Positions 10,291 to 24,000 of a DNA stretch of 64,000 nucleotides are shown one piece after another. The stretch is from the NCBI RefSeq assembly GCF_008831285.2, contig NC_045151.1, positions 7,207,682-7,271,681 of the forward strand, read 5' to 3'. The stretch's first letter is position 1, and each line of letters starts with the position of its first letter. The notes beneath the pieces are model-generated. The model did not search any database. It was given only the letters and a program-made list of their open reading frames with translations, and was not told the origin of the DNA. The DNA is from Nymphaea colorata (lineage: Eukaryota; Streptophyta; Magnoliopsida; Nymphaeales; Nymphaeaceae). A program made the translations under genes and the position numbers.

Positions 10291-12528
10291 TTAGTTATAT
10301 TTGATTACCGGCAGTTCCTTCTTACTTTTCGTCATTTATGATCATATTTAAGGGTAGACTTGTCATTTGGAAAAGTTCTTCTGACACTTTTACCGTTCTG
10401 TCCTCATAAAGTGCTCCGGTTTTATCCTCACAGTCTGATTGACAGGCCGATTGATTCTGATTGGGTCACATCTATGATCTATCCTCACGCGATGAACAGT
10501 CGATGGCGCCTCTCTCTTCCCGTTGCTCCTACTGCAGTCCTACTCCTAACCCCCCACGCTCCTCCCTCCCCCTTTTCCCTCCCTCAGTCGCGCACCACTC
10601 CCGTCCGACGACGTCGTCGCTGTTCACGGTGACTTCGTTCTCTCTCACGTCGCTGGTTACGGTGCTTCTCTCTCTCTCTCTCTCTCTTACAGACATTTTC
10701 TGCTTTTTTCTTCGTATTATACTTCTTTCTGTTCGTCCTTTTCTTCCTCGGGCGGAAAGAATGCTAGGGTTTGAATTCTACAGTGACCGCATGATTTCCA
10801 TTCATTTCTTCGTCCCATTTTCTATCTTCTGCATTGGAGCTGAAACCTGTGAGGTGAAGTGAACTTTGAGAACTTAATCGGGTTAGTTTGGAGCGTCTTC
10901 TTCTTCTGCAGCTTCGTTTTTGTGGAACGGTGTGAGTATGAGTTACTCCGCCAAGAGATCAACATTTTGATCTGTAAACCTTCAGGAGACATGTTGATTT
11001 CTCTTTTTCTTTGGGTTTTTTTTATATGTTCTTGTTTGATGGAATATCCGAGGATGAATGGTCAAGTGGAATTTTGTCCGGACGCACGATGGACATCTGC
11101 CGTTCGTTGCGGTAGAGTATGTTTTCCTGCTGCAGTTTAAATTTTCAAAGCCGAAGAATCTTATTATATGAAGTAGTCATGTCCCGGCACTCATGAAAAG
11201 TCACATGCATTACCCCTTTTTCTTTGTTCTCACTGTGCCCACTTCTTTTACTTCCTATAAAGTTCAACTAAGGATTAAAGGGGCGGTCAACTTCTTACTT
11301 GCGGTTTTAGGACAAAAGGGAAAGACGCTCTAGAGAAATCAGCGTGTCTTGTGACCTTTACACTTGAAAAACTTGCCTGCTTTTGGTTTTGCTGTTCGCT
11401 TTCCCAACTGGATATCATAATTTATACTCGATAATCCTTAATAGATATTTTCTCCTGTATTTTCGTTTAGATCTTATTTCTGATCTCAAGAGTGAACGTA
11501 CGAAACTAATAGAAAGGTTGGGGAGCAGATTCTCCCCATCCAGAAACTTTATGCTCTTGAACTTTTTTTTTCTTGAGGTTGGAACCTATAATGAGGTTTC
11601 CTACGATCGCAGAAAAGAATTTGGGCTAAATCTTAGAAAATGTTATAAACAATATGGTTCCTTTTAAGTGTTCGCCTTCTGGTTCATACGGAAAGATGGA
11701 GGATGACGTCAGGAGGTTGAGCTAATTTGTCAAGAGTAACCTCCATTGTTTTGATTACATGTGGATCTTATGGGTAGAAAATATGAAGATGAAAAGTGTA
11801 GATTGGAACACCATTTGATCTTGTGGAGTTTTGCTTCATTTGTTTATTGATATCTTCTTCTTTGGGTTGGAAATACAAAATGTAATAACGATTATGTTGG
11901 ATTTGGAGTTAGTTGAATCACACAGAATGCAAGAGGAAAAAAGAAAAAAAAAAGGACTTAGGTAAATTTTGCAAATTGTTTTGATTACATGTGGATCTTA
12001 TGGGTAGAAAATATGAAGATGAAAAGTGTAGATTGGAACACCATTTGATCTTGTGGAGTTTTGCTTCATTTGTTTATTGATATCTTCTTCTTTGGGTTGG
12101 AAATACAAAATGTAATAACGATTATGTTGGATTTGGAGTTAGTTGAATCACACAGAATGCAAGAGGAAACCATTCCATGTGCCTTGCAACTAGCAAGTGT
12201 CCCCATCCACCAACCCCCAGCGACCCCCCCTCCCAACGTGGTCTTACAGGTCCCATTGTCTTTCTTTTCTTCTTAGAAAGTGCTGACACACGCCCACTCT
12301 GTCTGTTCAAGGAACTGAAAAAAGGAAACATTTGAAACTATCTTTACACATGTTCATGTGTCTGTCCAGTTTGTATTGCAGATTGAAAATGTGCAATATT
12401 TATGCCTTATCCTTGTATGCTGTTGTATTTTTCTCTCATTGCATTCTTCCTCTTAATAAGTTCAGTAGAACATGTCTAAAACATTTTTCTTTTACTAGGA
12501 ACTCTGTTTATTTAAATGTGACATTTAA
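10291..12528 (+). promoter_or_regulatory. promoter and 5' leader region of the reticulon-like gene
   Basis: Upstream of the reticulon ORF. A CT repeat (10666-10687) inside pyrimidine-rich sequence at 10.5-10.8 kb is typical of plant 5' UTRs. A polypyrimidine run followed by TTTACTAG at 12491-12498 looks like an intron acceptor 30 nt before the start codon. I infer a non-coding first exon near 10.6-10.9 kb and a 5'-UTR intron; transcript data would be needed to place its donor. The interval also holds a perfect 195-bp direct duplication. Confidence 0.45.
11745..12169. repeat. 195-bp perfect direct duplication (11745-11939 / 11975-12169)
   Basis: The two copies read identically from ATTGTTTTGATTACATG to GCAAGAGGAAA and are offset by 230 bp. 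They are separated by a short A-rich spacer. It lies in the inferred 5'-UTR intron. The lack of divergence means a recent duplication or an assembly artefact. Confidence 0.9.
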
Positions 12529-15035
12529 ATGGATATTTATCCCAGTGTATTTGACGATAGAAAGATGCCAGAACTCTCGAGCACCGCTGCTGAGAACATT
12601 TTGAATAGCTTGGTAGAAACTATTGCTGAGAATATTCCTAAGCAAAAATCTGTAAGGTTTTTTGAGGAAGATACTTCTATAAAATCTCAGTTTAATAGGC
12701 TCTTTGGACGTGAGAAGCCAATCCATCATCTCTTGGGCGGTGGGAAGTGTAAGTTGCTACTTTATTTTGATTGTTTATCCTAGAGAGCCTGCCAATGTTT
12801 TTCTTATTGTTCTTTTTTTTATTATTATTAAATGGATAGCTGCGGATGTATTACTGTGGAGGAACAAGAAAATCTCTGGTGGAGTTCTGGCTAGTGCTAC
12901 AGCTATTTGGGTCCTATTTGAATGGCTTAACTATCACTTGTTATCTCTCATTTGCTTTGCACTGTTCATTGGTATGTGCATTGTGTTTCTGTGGTCCAAC
13001 GCTTCTGCGCTAGTTAACAGGTAATTGACATTTTGTGTTCTTGTACTAATGCTATCAGGATCAATGCGATTGTCATTATTTGAGCATTTTTCCTCTCAGT
13101 ATACCCATAATCTTAAAATAGATTTTCTCTTTTCCAACTTCACAGGTCTCAAGCTCAAGTCCCTCGTGTTGTTTGTCCTGAGGAGCTGTTTGTTAACATA
13201 GCTATTTCTTTTGGAGCTCAACTCAACCTGTTCCTGGGGTTTCTTCAAGATGTTGCATCTGGAAGAAACTTGAAGCAATTTCTTTTAGTATGTACTTGCT
13301 CTCTATGGAGATACTCTTTTAGGCAAACAGATATGTGCATATGTAGCATCTTGGATATGCTTGCCCTTTCTTCAGTTACTCTATTGCTGCCATCTAAGTA
13401 AGGGACGAGTCAAGTTGGCTTTCCTTTTTGAGTTCAAACTTCAAACTGTATATTGATAGGGCCAACTTGTGCAGATGTGATCCTTAATTCACATCTAAAT
13501 GGATATGCTCAAATTTCTTTTCCTTTCTCATCCGTTTGACTTATTCTGCTTGTTTTCCTTAATTTCCTTTTTTATTAGTGTTTAACTTTGAGCAATATTT
13601 CCTTTTATGGCTCTGTGTATCAATAAGCTTCATTTATATAATGTCCTCAATGCTTTCTTCAGTGCTGCAACCACCTTTTGGTATGAGTTGCTTCTGCTGA
13701 ACTGTAGAGAAGTTTGTTGGTGGATGTAGCTTAAAGTTGTTAACTGCTTCACATATTTGTCTGCATTCTTATAATTTCTGGATGGTTATGCTAACATATT
13801 TTTAGCTTCAGCATGAATGCACTACCTCTTATTTGCCAATCTGAAATTGCTAACCTTCTGTTTTAGGTTGCTGCAGGCTTATGGGCTGCTGCTATTATTG
13901 GTAGCTGGTGCAATTTTCTTACTGTAATATACTTAGGTATGACCCTTTTTCCTTGATAAAAAATTGTTAGATTTTATTTAATTGGTTTTCATAAACCTAT
14001 TTTCATATCCATGCAATTTTGAGTAAGTTGTCTTCAGTACTACTTTCATGTACTGACACATTGGCTTGTCAAGTTATGTTTCTCCACCTTTTCTCTTAAA
14101 TTATAGTTTCTAACAATGGCCTCAGAGAGCCACAATTATCATCTGTTCCTATGCCTTAGGTTTGATGCTATAAGTGACTCAAGGATCTCAGTTCTGTCCA
14201 ATATCAGTCTGTTGTTATAAGTCTGTAACAACTATTGGTTATCCGTGTTCAAGCAAAGTGGTTGAGAAGCACTGAAGTCATGTTCAAGTCTGTCACTTAA
14301 CGTACAAGTGATACAACCAATATCATCTTCAGTGCTGGTTCTGTAATCTGGATTTGAATTACATTACCCTAACCAGAAACACTAAGTAGACATTAGGAAG
14401 GAGAATCTATATGGAATCCTGAGTCTCAGGCAAGAGTCCATGTCATCATAATTTAAACGAACCTTGGATGTGATTTTTAGTATTTTTTATTTTCAAAGGA
14501 TTTGCTTATTTATATGGCATCACTAGCATTTTACATATCCAACATACAATCATCCAAATTGGAATGGCTACTTATTGTTGCAATTTCCATGCAATCTGTT
14601 TTTGGTTGCTGGTCTAGCAACTCTTGTTCTGCATAAAATGCAAGAGGGAGTTTTGATAGGATTTGTTTCCTATAAGGACCACAAAAGTTTGATGCATAAT
14701 AGCGAGAAAGAAATGTAATGTAGCATGGAGTAGAATTGATCCAAGAATAAATCCAAGATGCTTATTTATTGCTTCCCTCTTTTTCCTCTATCCTTTCTTC
14801 CTTGTCCACATTTATATCATGATATTGTAAAATAATTCATGACTATTGACTGGAGTGGTGATGATGAGGAGAGGAAGAGATGGGTTGGGTAAAAATTGAA
14901 TGTGGGGGAAGGAGTGCGAAAAAAGACTAATGTAGTAACCTACGTTGCATGGACACGGATGCGGGTGTCAATGTCAAAGACAGGTACGAGTGTTGGACGT
15001 GGTATGCCTTAAAAGATTAGACATTTGGACACACC

Positions 15036-15069
<34 letters not shown>

Positions 15070-18000
15070 ATAAAACAAATTTTGAAGTGTAAAACATGTC
15101 AATGCTGATTTAAAATCTTTTGTATAATTAATTAGTTAACTGTTTAATAGATTTATTTGTTTACATTTATATTAAGTATTAACGCTACTTCTGTCCAATG
15201 AGAATTTTAATTAAATAAAATAAAGTTTTTAAAAAAAATGTTTCTAAAAGATGACTTCTGGTCATCTTTTTTTAACATGATCATAGACCCTTGTCATCCT
15301 CTTTAAATGACAACAAGGGGTGTAGACAAAGAACGGACCTTCTGTTTTACTTTTTTAAAAGGACCGGAGCCGTAAAGAGAGGGAGAGAGAGACAAGGGTG
15401 TGCTTAACAAAAGAGGGGGGAAAATGAGAAAGAAAGGGGGAAGTGAGTGAAGGGGGGAAAGATAAAAAAGAAGAGAGAAATAAGCAACACAGCTGCTCAA
15501 AACTATCATAGTTAAAAAATGGAGTGTCTTGGAAGTGTCGATGAGTGTCGGTGCGGTACCTGGCCGGCTATGTCACATAGGTACGGGTACGGGTGCCGGT
15601 GCTGGTACGGGTACAGACCATTTTTAAAAAACTTGGGTACGGGGGTACGGCCGTACACACACATGCACATATACATATATATGTCAAAAAAATTAAAAAA
15701 AAAAACATATTTGCACATATATATATCAAAAATTACAAACAAAATAACATATTCATAAATCATAATCCAAAATTTATCATTCTTGATTCTCATTCTCCTC
15801 AGTCTCATAATTAACATTCAAAATACATCAACTTTGTTGATTTCATTCTCCGCACTCCTCAATTGCATCATCAAGATTAAAAAGAACAACAGGTTCTGGA
15901 AGATCCATATTAAGAGCATGCAAATCATGTTCTCCTTCAAGTTCTACGTCAAATGTCTTCTGGATTAACATCCCAATACTTGGATGATCTTGAACTGCAA
16001 GTTGCATCAAAATCAAAATATGATTTAAGTTAATATTAACTTTAAACAACCAACATAATATACATATGTAATATGTATACATATCAAAGATACAAAAAGA
16101 AAGAAATACCTGTAATCATTTGAAGTACGTGAAAGTAAGCGTAGGTTGGAGTGGACATAAACTAAATCTTCTGCTCGCTTACTAGTTAGCTTATTTCTCT
16201 TGATGTTGTGAATTTGAGAATAAGTGCTCCAATTTCTTTCACAACATGAAGAGGTTGCAGGTTGAGATATTAACTTCAATGCAAGTTGTTGGAGATTTGG
16301 TGTCGATGCTCCAAAACATAACCACCAATTAACAGGATCTTCTTCATCTCTTGCCATTGCAGCTTGTATTGAATAATTTCTTCCACCAGAGAAGGTCGCA
16401 AACTCATTTATTATCTTCAACCGATGAGAATCAAAATATAGTCTTCCCAAACATATCTCCCTATTTTTTGATATTTCTAGATCTCGATTAGGAGGAACAC
16501 GACCACTACCTCCTGCCAACCATGTTTGTCCATAATATTTGGAAAGGGTTATTGCTTTTGTTTCATCTTCTTACTAAAATTCTATGCACATGATCGAAAA
16601 ACTCAGAATCATCAAGTGCAACATTCTTCTTCTCATGTCTAAAAATGATGTTTTGAATTTTTTCAATAATGTTATCCCACATATCATAAAGTTTATGAAG
16701 CACAGGCCCTTCTTTATCTACTTCTCTCGGCATCTGCCAAATCGGCTTTGTAAACTGCAAAAAATATGTAACTTTATCCCACCATTCATCAACTAAAATG
16801 CATTTTTTAATTTCTGGAGCCTTCACAATGTCATCATTCCGATAAAACTCTCAATCATTGTCAGTCACCATAAGTGTTAATGCATGTTTCACCTGCTTTA
16901 TTCTTTTTATCATTACAATAATGGATGCAAAACGAGTCTTTGCTACCTTCGACAATTTCAAATCAGAATGCCTATTAAATATAGCAAAAGCATTGTTGTG
17001 GCTTACAACAAAATTTCTAATGTTTCTGACATCATGCTCAAGCTCCTCAATCCATGAACACAAGAAACCGGCATTTGGATCATCTTTTGATGGGTTGCAA
17101 ATACTTTTAAGTGCTAGATTTATACTGTGTGCCACACAAGGAGTCCAGAATATGTGACTATACTTGGGATCACTTGCTAAATTCATTCCTGCTCGTTGGC
17201 AAACTGGAGCATTATCAATAATAAGTTGCACAACATTATCTTCACCCACTTTTTTGATGACTTTTATAAATAACCCTTTTAAATACTCAGCATCTTTATA
17301 CTCCCCAGATGTATCAACACATTTCAAGAAGATTGGTCCATGAAGCGAATAAGCAATAAAATTTATCAGTGGCCGCCTTTGTATATCAGTCCACCCGTCA
17401 GAAACAATGGATACTCCATATTGTATCCACGAAAATTTCTTCTTCTCTAATAATTTTTCAATGTTTGCCTTTTTTTCTGTAAGAATTACTGTTCTTAACT
17501 TCTCTGAACTCGGGGGTACATAACCACTCCAACTGCAATTAGCCAAACCTGTAACAACATCTTTCCAATAAGGACTTCTGGCTACATTAAAAGGAAGTGA
17601 ACTTGCAAAAAAGAACCTTCCGATCCTTCTATCCATCCTTCCCATATTATTGAATGTTAAGACGTGTTTATACTCAGTATTAGGCTTGAGAGGGCACTTG
17701 TGTAATAATGTCTCTTTTTAATGACTTTCTTGTAACTTATCCCTCTCCTCTAGTCTATATAAAGAGGAGTTAGGGATTCTTTCGAGGTTAATCAAAGTTT
17801 AGCTCTCTTAAATTCATCATGGTATCAGAGCACCAGCCGTCTCCTCCTCAGCGAGTTGTCGCCGACTGAGCGACGCCGGCCGCCGCCTGATCGGCGTCAG
17901 CTGCCGCCGCCCGACCCAGCCCTGTCCATTGCCGCCCGACCCCGCCCTGTCCATTGCCGCCCGACCCAGCCCTGCTGCCTCTCGTCGCCCTGCGCCGCCT

Positions 18001-21000
18001 GCGCCCGTCCGCCTGCGCCGCCGCCGCGTGTGCACTCTGCCGTTGCTCCGCCCAGCAGACTGAACGCCTGCGCCCGTTGCTGCTCCGCCTGTCATCTTCG
18101 CCGCCGCCTCAACGCTGTTTTTCCTCTCAGCGTCTTTCCGCTGCTACTGCTCCGCCGCTGCTCTGCACGCTGCTCCTCCGCTGCACGCTGCTCCGCCGCT
18201 GTTCTGCCGCTGCTCTGCTCGCGGTTCTGCACGCTGATTTTCTTCTCAGCGCCGTCTCTGGTATCTCTCTTCGTTCAGCTCTGCTGTTGCCTCTTCCCGC
18301 CGATCAGACTTCTGGATTGCTACATGCGTTAACTGCATATTGCTTCATGATCAGCATGTTGTCTTTCGATATGTGATTGTATTCTTTTTGCCTGCACTTC
18401 CTATTCCGTGGCTCGGTTTCCTCCTTTGTGTTGAAAGATGTCTGAAATTAGCAGTGGCGCTAATCCCTCTTCCTTTGTATCGTCGGGAGAGATGAAGAGT
18501 TCCCCATTTTCCAGCATTATCACCAAAATGGATGGGGGTAATTACGAGATGTGGGCCATGCAAGTAAAAAGAACCTTGATCGCTCATGAGAAGGAACATC
18601 TCATATTGGAGCCCGAGCCCGTACAGAAGGTAGGAAAATATACTACTTGGTTTAAAGATAATTCGATGGTTATGGTATGGATTGTTGGTACTCTCTCTCA
18701 AGAAATTGCAAATGAAGTCTTGCACAAGGACAGTGCAAAGGATATGTGGGATTCCCTTGCTGCCACGTATTCACAGGCGAGAAATGAAACGCGCATTATG
18801 CAGCTTCATCATGATATTCATCAGATGCGACAAGATGGCCGACCTCTTCACACTTATTATTCTAGTCTCAAATCCATGTTTGAGAGACTGAATAGCTACT
18901 TTCCCGCATGCAAGTGTGAACAACAAAAGGCATACAGAGATATGCTTATGGTAGGGGTCTTTCTTTCTGGTTTAGACTCTGTTTATGAATCCGCAAAGAA
19001 CCAAATGCTTACTAGTCCCTCGATTCCTCCTATTGATGAGGCTTACAGTAGGCTCAGCAGAATTCCGAACTCTGCATCGACTGTTCCTGATACCACTTCT
19101 GCTATGCTTGCTACTCGTGGCAGAGGTGGACCCTTTTTTGCCAGAGGACGAGGGGGCCGTGGCCGTGGCAATACCCCTTCGCGCCCTGTATGTCAGTTTT
19201 GTCACCGCATTGGTCATACTGTGGATAAGTGTTGGCAGAAACATGGCCGTCCAGCTTTTGCAAATCAGATTGTATCTACTGATTCTCCTGAGCAGCCTAA
19301 GCCTCAGCACACTGCCTCCTCCAGTGAGCTGCATGTAGATGACATTCTCTCTCAGTTGAGGCACTTGATTGGCGACAGCGCCCATCAAGCCCCTAGTCCG
19401 ACCACTTCTACTGTTCCTACCGCTGCGAGTGCTTCTTCATCTGGTATGTATTCTGCCTGTACAGTCTGCTCTGCTCCTGACACTACAGATTGGCTTATTG
19501 ATTCTGGTGCATCGACACATCTCTGTGGGGATAAGACGCAATTCACCTCTTACGTCCCTACTCCACCGGGTCGTTCGGTTATTCTAGCAGATGGAAAATA
19601 TTCACCAGTTGTTGGACATGGAGAGGTCCAACTTACTTCATCATTGCCGCTGCAGCACGTTCTTCATGCACCAGAATTCCCCCATAGCCTACTTTCTATC
19701 AGTCAGATTACCAGAGAATTAAATTGTCGTGCTATATTTGACTCTTCCTCTCTTGAGTTTCAGGATATACTGACGGGCAGGGTGATTGGCAGTGGCCGTG
19801 AACAGGGAGGTCTCTACAGGCTAGTGCATTCCTTTCCCTTTGCTGGATCTACCTCGTCGGGGTCGTCCTCATCCTCGGCTTATACTTGGCATTTACGTTT
19901 TGGACATCTCCCGTTTCAGAAACTGCTGCATGTTCTCCCTCAGCTGTCTCATAAGTCGTCTTTTCAATGTGAGTCTTGTCAGTTAGTCTAACACCATCGG
20001 TCATCCTTTCCTCCGCGGTCCAGTAGAAGTAGCCACTCTGTGTTTGAGTTACTTCATTTTGATGTTTGGGGCCCGAGTCGTACTTCTGACCTTCAGGGTC
20101 ATCGGTATTATCTTGTTGCTGTTGATGATTACAGTCGTGTTAGTTGGGTTTTTCTTATGAAACACAAATCTGAAGCGGGTCATGTAATCAAAAATTTTAT
20201 CAATGAAATTCTGACTCAGTTTGATACTTGTGTCAAGATTGTGCGCTCTGACAATGCTCTTGAGTTCTGTGCTTCCTCTTTAGAACAATTTTTCAGGAAT
20301 AAGGGTATCATTCACCAAACTTCTTGTGCCTATACCTCTCAACAAAACGGGGTTGCTGAAAGAAAACACCGCCATATTCTTGATGTCGCCAGAACCATTA
20401 TCATACACAGCCATGTTCCCCATTCTTATTGGGGAGATGCTGTTCTTACAGCATGCTATCTTATTAATCGCATGCCGTCATCTGTGTTGGGAGATCTTAT
20501 TCCTTTCTCTGTTCTTTTTCCTGACAGAGAATTGTTTTCTGTTGCACCTCGTATTTTTGGATGTGTTGCCTTTGTTCAGTTGCTTGGTCCTAGGAGAGAT
20601 AAGTTATCCCCTCGGGCTATCAAAACGATCTTTGTTGGTTATTCCCGCACTCAAAAGGGATATCGTTGTTATGATCCTTCTACTCGTCGATATTATGTGA
20701 GTGCTGATGTTACATTTTTTGAGTCAACCTCTTATTTCTCTCCAAATGGAACTCAATTAAGGGTGCCTGAATTTAGTGATGAAGTCCACCTTCCTTTACC
20801 TCTCATGAGTTATCCACAACCCGTTGCTTTGCGTTTTGGGGCTATCTACCAACGTCGCACTAAACCTGTTCAACCTGCCCCCTGTGCTCCTGTGCCTTCA
20901 CCCAGCATGCCCAAGGTACTTCCTGAACACACAAATCCTGCTGACAATTCTTTATGTGATGATGACACAGGGGACTCTCCAGAGCATGCTCCTGGTCCTC

Positions 21001-24000
21001 ATATTAATGAACTTGATATGCCCATTGCTCAAAGGAAAGGCAAACGCAGTTGCACTTTGCATCCTCTCTCTGGTCATTTATCCATGGCTAGACTCACTCC
21101 TACTTACCGACAGTTTGTCAAGGGACTGTCGGCTGTAGCTCTTCCACAGACTCCCATGGACGCTCTTTCTGATCCCAAATGGGCCGCAGCTATGCAAGAA
21201 GAGATGGATGCCCTTCAGTCTAGAGGCACCTGGACACTAGTTACTCCTTCATTTGATGCAGCTATTGTTGGTTGTCGATGGGTATTTACTGTTAAATACA
21301 GAGCAGATGGCAGCATTGAGAGATATAAGGCTCGCCTGGTTGCTAAAGGCTATACTCAGACTTATGGGGTTGATTATTATGATACCTTCTCTCCTGTGGC
21401 ACGACATGCTTCTTTACGGGTTCTTCTCGCTGTTGCCGTCAGCAAGAATTGGTCTCTATCACAGCTTGATGTCAAAAATGCATTTCTGTATGGTGACCTC
21501 CATGAAGAAGTGTATATGCAGCAACCACCAGGGTTTGTTGCTGAGAGGGAGTGTCAGAAAGTGTGCAGATTGAGAAAGGCAATTTATGGTCTGAAACAAA
21601 GTCCTCGAGCTTGGTTCCAAAAATTATCAGAGAATATTGAGAATGAGGGCTTCAGACGTTCTTCGGCTGATCATTCCCTTTTTGTCAAGAAAACTTCTAT
21701 AGGTACAGTGATAGTTCTTATCTATGTTGATGATATCATTGTTACAGGGGATGATATTCAGGGGATTTCCAACATCAAGGGCGTCCTTGGACGACACTTT
21801 GTCACCAAGGATCTTGGTGAGCTACGCTATTTCCTAGGTATTGAGTTTGCCAGAAATCAGAAGGGTCTTATCATGTGCCAAAGGAAATACGTTACTGATG
21901 TTTTGCAAGAGACAGGTATGCTAGGATGTCGACCTGCCTCTACACCCATGGACATCAATACTCGCTTGTATGATGATGATACTGAAGATGTTGATGCTAG
22001 ACAATATAGAGGGATTGTTGGGAAGCTCCTATATATCACTGTTACTCGACCTGATATTGCCTATGCTGTCAGCAGAGTGAGTCAATTTATGGATAAGCCC
22101 AAGAAAGTCCATTGGGATGCTGCTATGATGATTCTCAGGTATCTAAAAAATTCACCAGGAATGGGACTCTTCTTTCAAAATGGTACATCTCTCACTATAT
22201 CTGTGTATGTTGATGCTGATTATGCGGGATGTCACCTTGACAGAAAATCCACTACTGGGTTTTGTGTGTTTATTGGATCCAACTTGGTCACATGGAAGAG
22301 TAAGAAGCAGACAGTGGTTGCCACATCAAGTGCAGAATCTGAGTATAGAGCTATGGCTCAGGCTACTGCTGAAGTTATGTGGGTTAGATCTCTGATGTTG
22401 GATCTTACTGTGGAAGTGCCTCTTCCTATGCAATTGTTAGGTGATAATAAAGCTGCTCTGTTTATTGCTAATAATCCTGCTTTCCATGAGAGAACCAAGC
22501 ATGTTGAAGTAGATTGTCACTATACCAGAGACATGATTCAAACGGGGTTTGTAAGTACCTCCCATATTTCAACTACAGGGCAAACTGCTGATATTTTTAC
22601 TAAAGCTCTTGCAAGAGGACCATTCCAAAGTTGTTGTTCCAAGTTGAGCTTGTTTGACATATACGCTCCAACTTGAGGGGGAGTGTTAAGACGTGTTTAT
22701 ACTCAGTATTAGGCTTGAGAGGGCACTTGTGTAATAATGTCTCTTTTTAATGACTTTCTTGTAACTTATCCCTCTCCTCTAGTCTATATAAAGAGGAGTT
22801 AGGGATTCTTTCGAGGTTAATCAAAGTTTAGCTCTCTTAAATTCATCATTGAATGCTTGTGCTAATGTTTTTCTTTTCTTTGAAGGATCTTCACCTCCTT
22901 CAGTAGCATAAAGAGGAACAGACACACTTGACTTGGATGAAGATTTCTTCGTCTCAGCTGCATCTTGTTCTTTTTTGAATATCTTAATCTCCTCATTGGT
23001 AACTTTTGGGCATGGTCTAATTCCAACGCCAGAAATATGCAACAAATGTGCCTTGCAACGTGTATAAGAGCCCGTGAACATCATATCACAAAATTTGCAA
23101 GAAAACATTACATTCCCACCACCACCTGGTCCTTTTGATAGTTTCTTCACATAGCGCCAAAGAGGCTGAGATGGATTATCCTTCTCTACTGTAGTGGTAT
23201 TAACACTACCACTACTGCTTTCTACATTTCCGCTTCCTGTAGGCATCATTTCTTTTCCTTTGTCAACAACCATTACAACTTATGTTTGAAAGCACCTAGC
23301 AAAAGAGTTGCAACACAAAATCAATAGAAACGAGGATCATTCCAAATAGACGAATCCTCTCACGAAACGATATATCACAGCAATGACTAGGGAAGACGCA
23401 GAGATGATCACGAAACGATATATCTCAGAACCTGCCGTTGCCGGCTCAAGATCATGTTTGAGTGACCGTCGAGTTATTGCTGGTCGTTTTCTGATTAAGA
23501 GGTCAAATAAAGGGAACAGAAACACAAACAGATATGCAAACACAAACACAAACAGTTGGAAAATAGAACACAAAAAACAGACGCAAACAAAACACAAAAA
23601 ACAGTCTCAAGAATCAAGATCGACAACTGTCGTCGCCGGTATGGTCCGCTGCCGGCAATAACTCGACTGTCATCTCAAGATCGACGACTGTCGTTGCCGG
23701 TCGTCGCTGGCGGCGAAGGCAGGGGTGGAAAATGAAAAAAAAAAGAAAAATACCCTCACAGTTGCCACTGCCGGTCTGCCGCTGCTGTCGCCTTTGTTTC
23801 GCTGTTGTCGTTGCCGGAGAGGACCCTGCGTTCGCCGCGCCCCTGCCTTCGCTGCTGCTGCCGTTGCCGGAGAGGAGAGGAGAAAACCTTAAAACTTAAA
23901 ACGAAAAAGGGTTTCGAACTTAAGGTTTTTTAACGTTAAAATAGTTTTAAAAGATAAAATCAAATAATCGTTAAAATAAAAAAACGGACATATTTGGATT

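Larger units (their letters stand above)
17655..22848 (+). mobile_element. Ty1/copia retrotransposon, full length, 5,194 bp
   Basis: 5' LTR 17655-17819 and 3' LTR 22684-22848, each 165 bp and identical by eye. The TSD is TTGAA on both sides (17650-17654, 22849-22853). The PBS starts directly after the 5' LTR and a GAGGGGGAG polypurine tract precedes the 3' LTR. Identical LTRs indicate a recent insertion. It sits in sense orientation to the reticulon gene and antisense to the hAT transposase it destroyed. Confidence 0.96.
15843..23273 (-). pseudogene. hAT transposase with BED finger, DUF659-type core and hAT dimerisation domain
   Basis: Read on the minus strand. 23273-22854 carries a BED zinc finger ([25 protein letters not shown]). 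The copia insertion interrupts it just after LAQAF; on removing the insertion and one TSD copy the frame runs on without a break into [13 protein letters not shown] at 17645. 17645-16851 is the DUF659-like core with [18 protein letters not shown] and [14 protein letters not shown] then falls where the frame would continue (about 16848), and another at about 16570 (RR*NKSN, where Trp is usual in this family as I recall it). A frameshift with likely small loss precedes [10 protein letters not shown]. 16519-16120 is the C-terminal dimerisation region ([39 protein letters not shown]). A last exon-like piece lies at about 16005-15843. Such enzymes cut and paste hAT DNA; this copy should be dead. 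Confidence 0.88.

Noticed and set aside
10360-11140. ORFs of 90-133 codons upstream of the reticulon gene
   Set aside because: They run through CT-rich leader-like sequence and have no protein features; more likely promoter and 5' UTR.
17856-18376. Pro/Cys/Arg-rich ORFs (140-158 codons) before copia gag
   Set aside because: Low-complexity GC-rich leader of the retrotransposon; no similarity to Gag.
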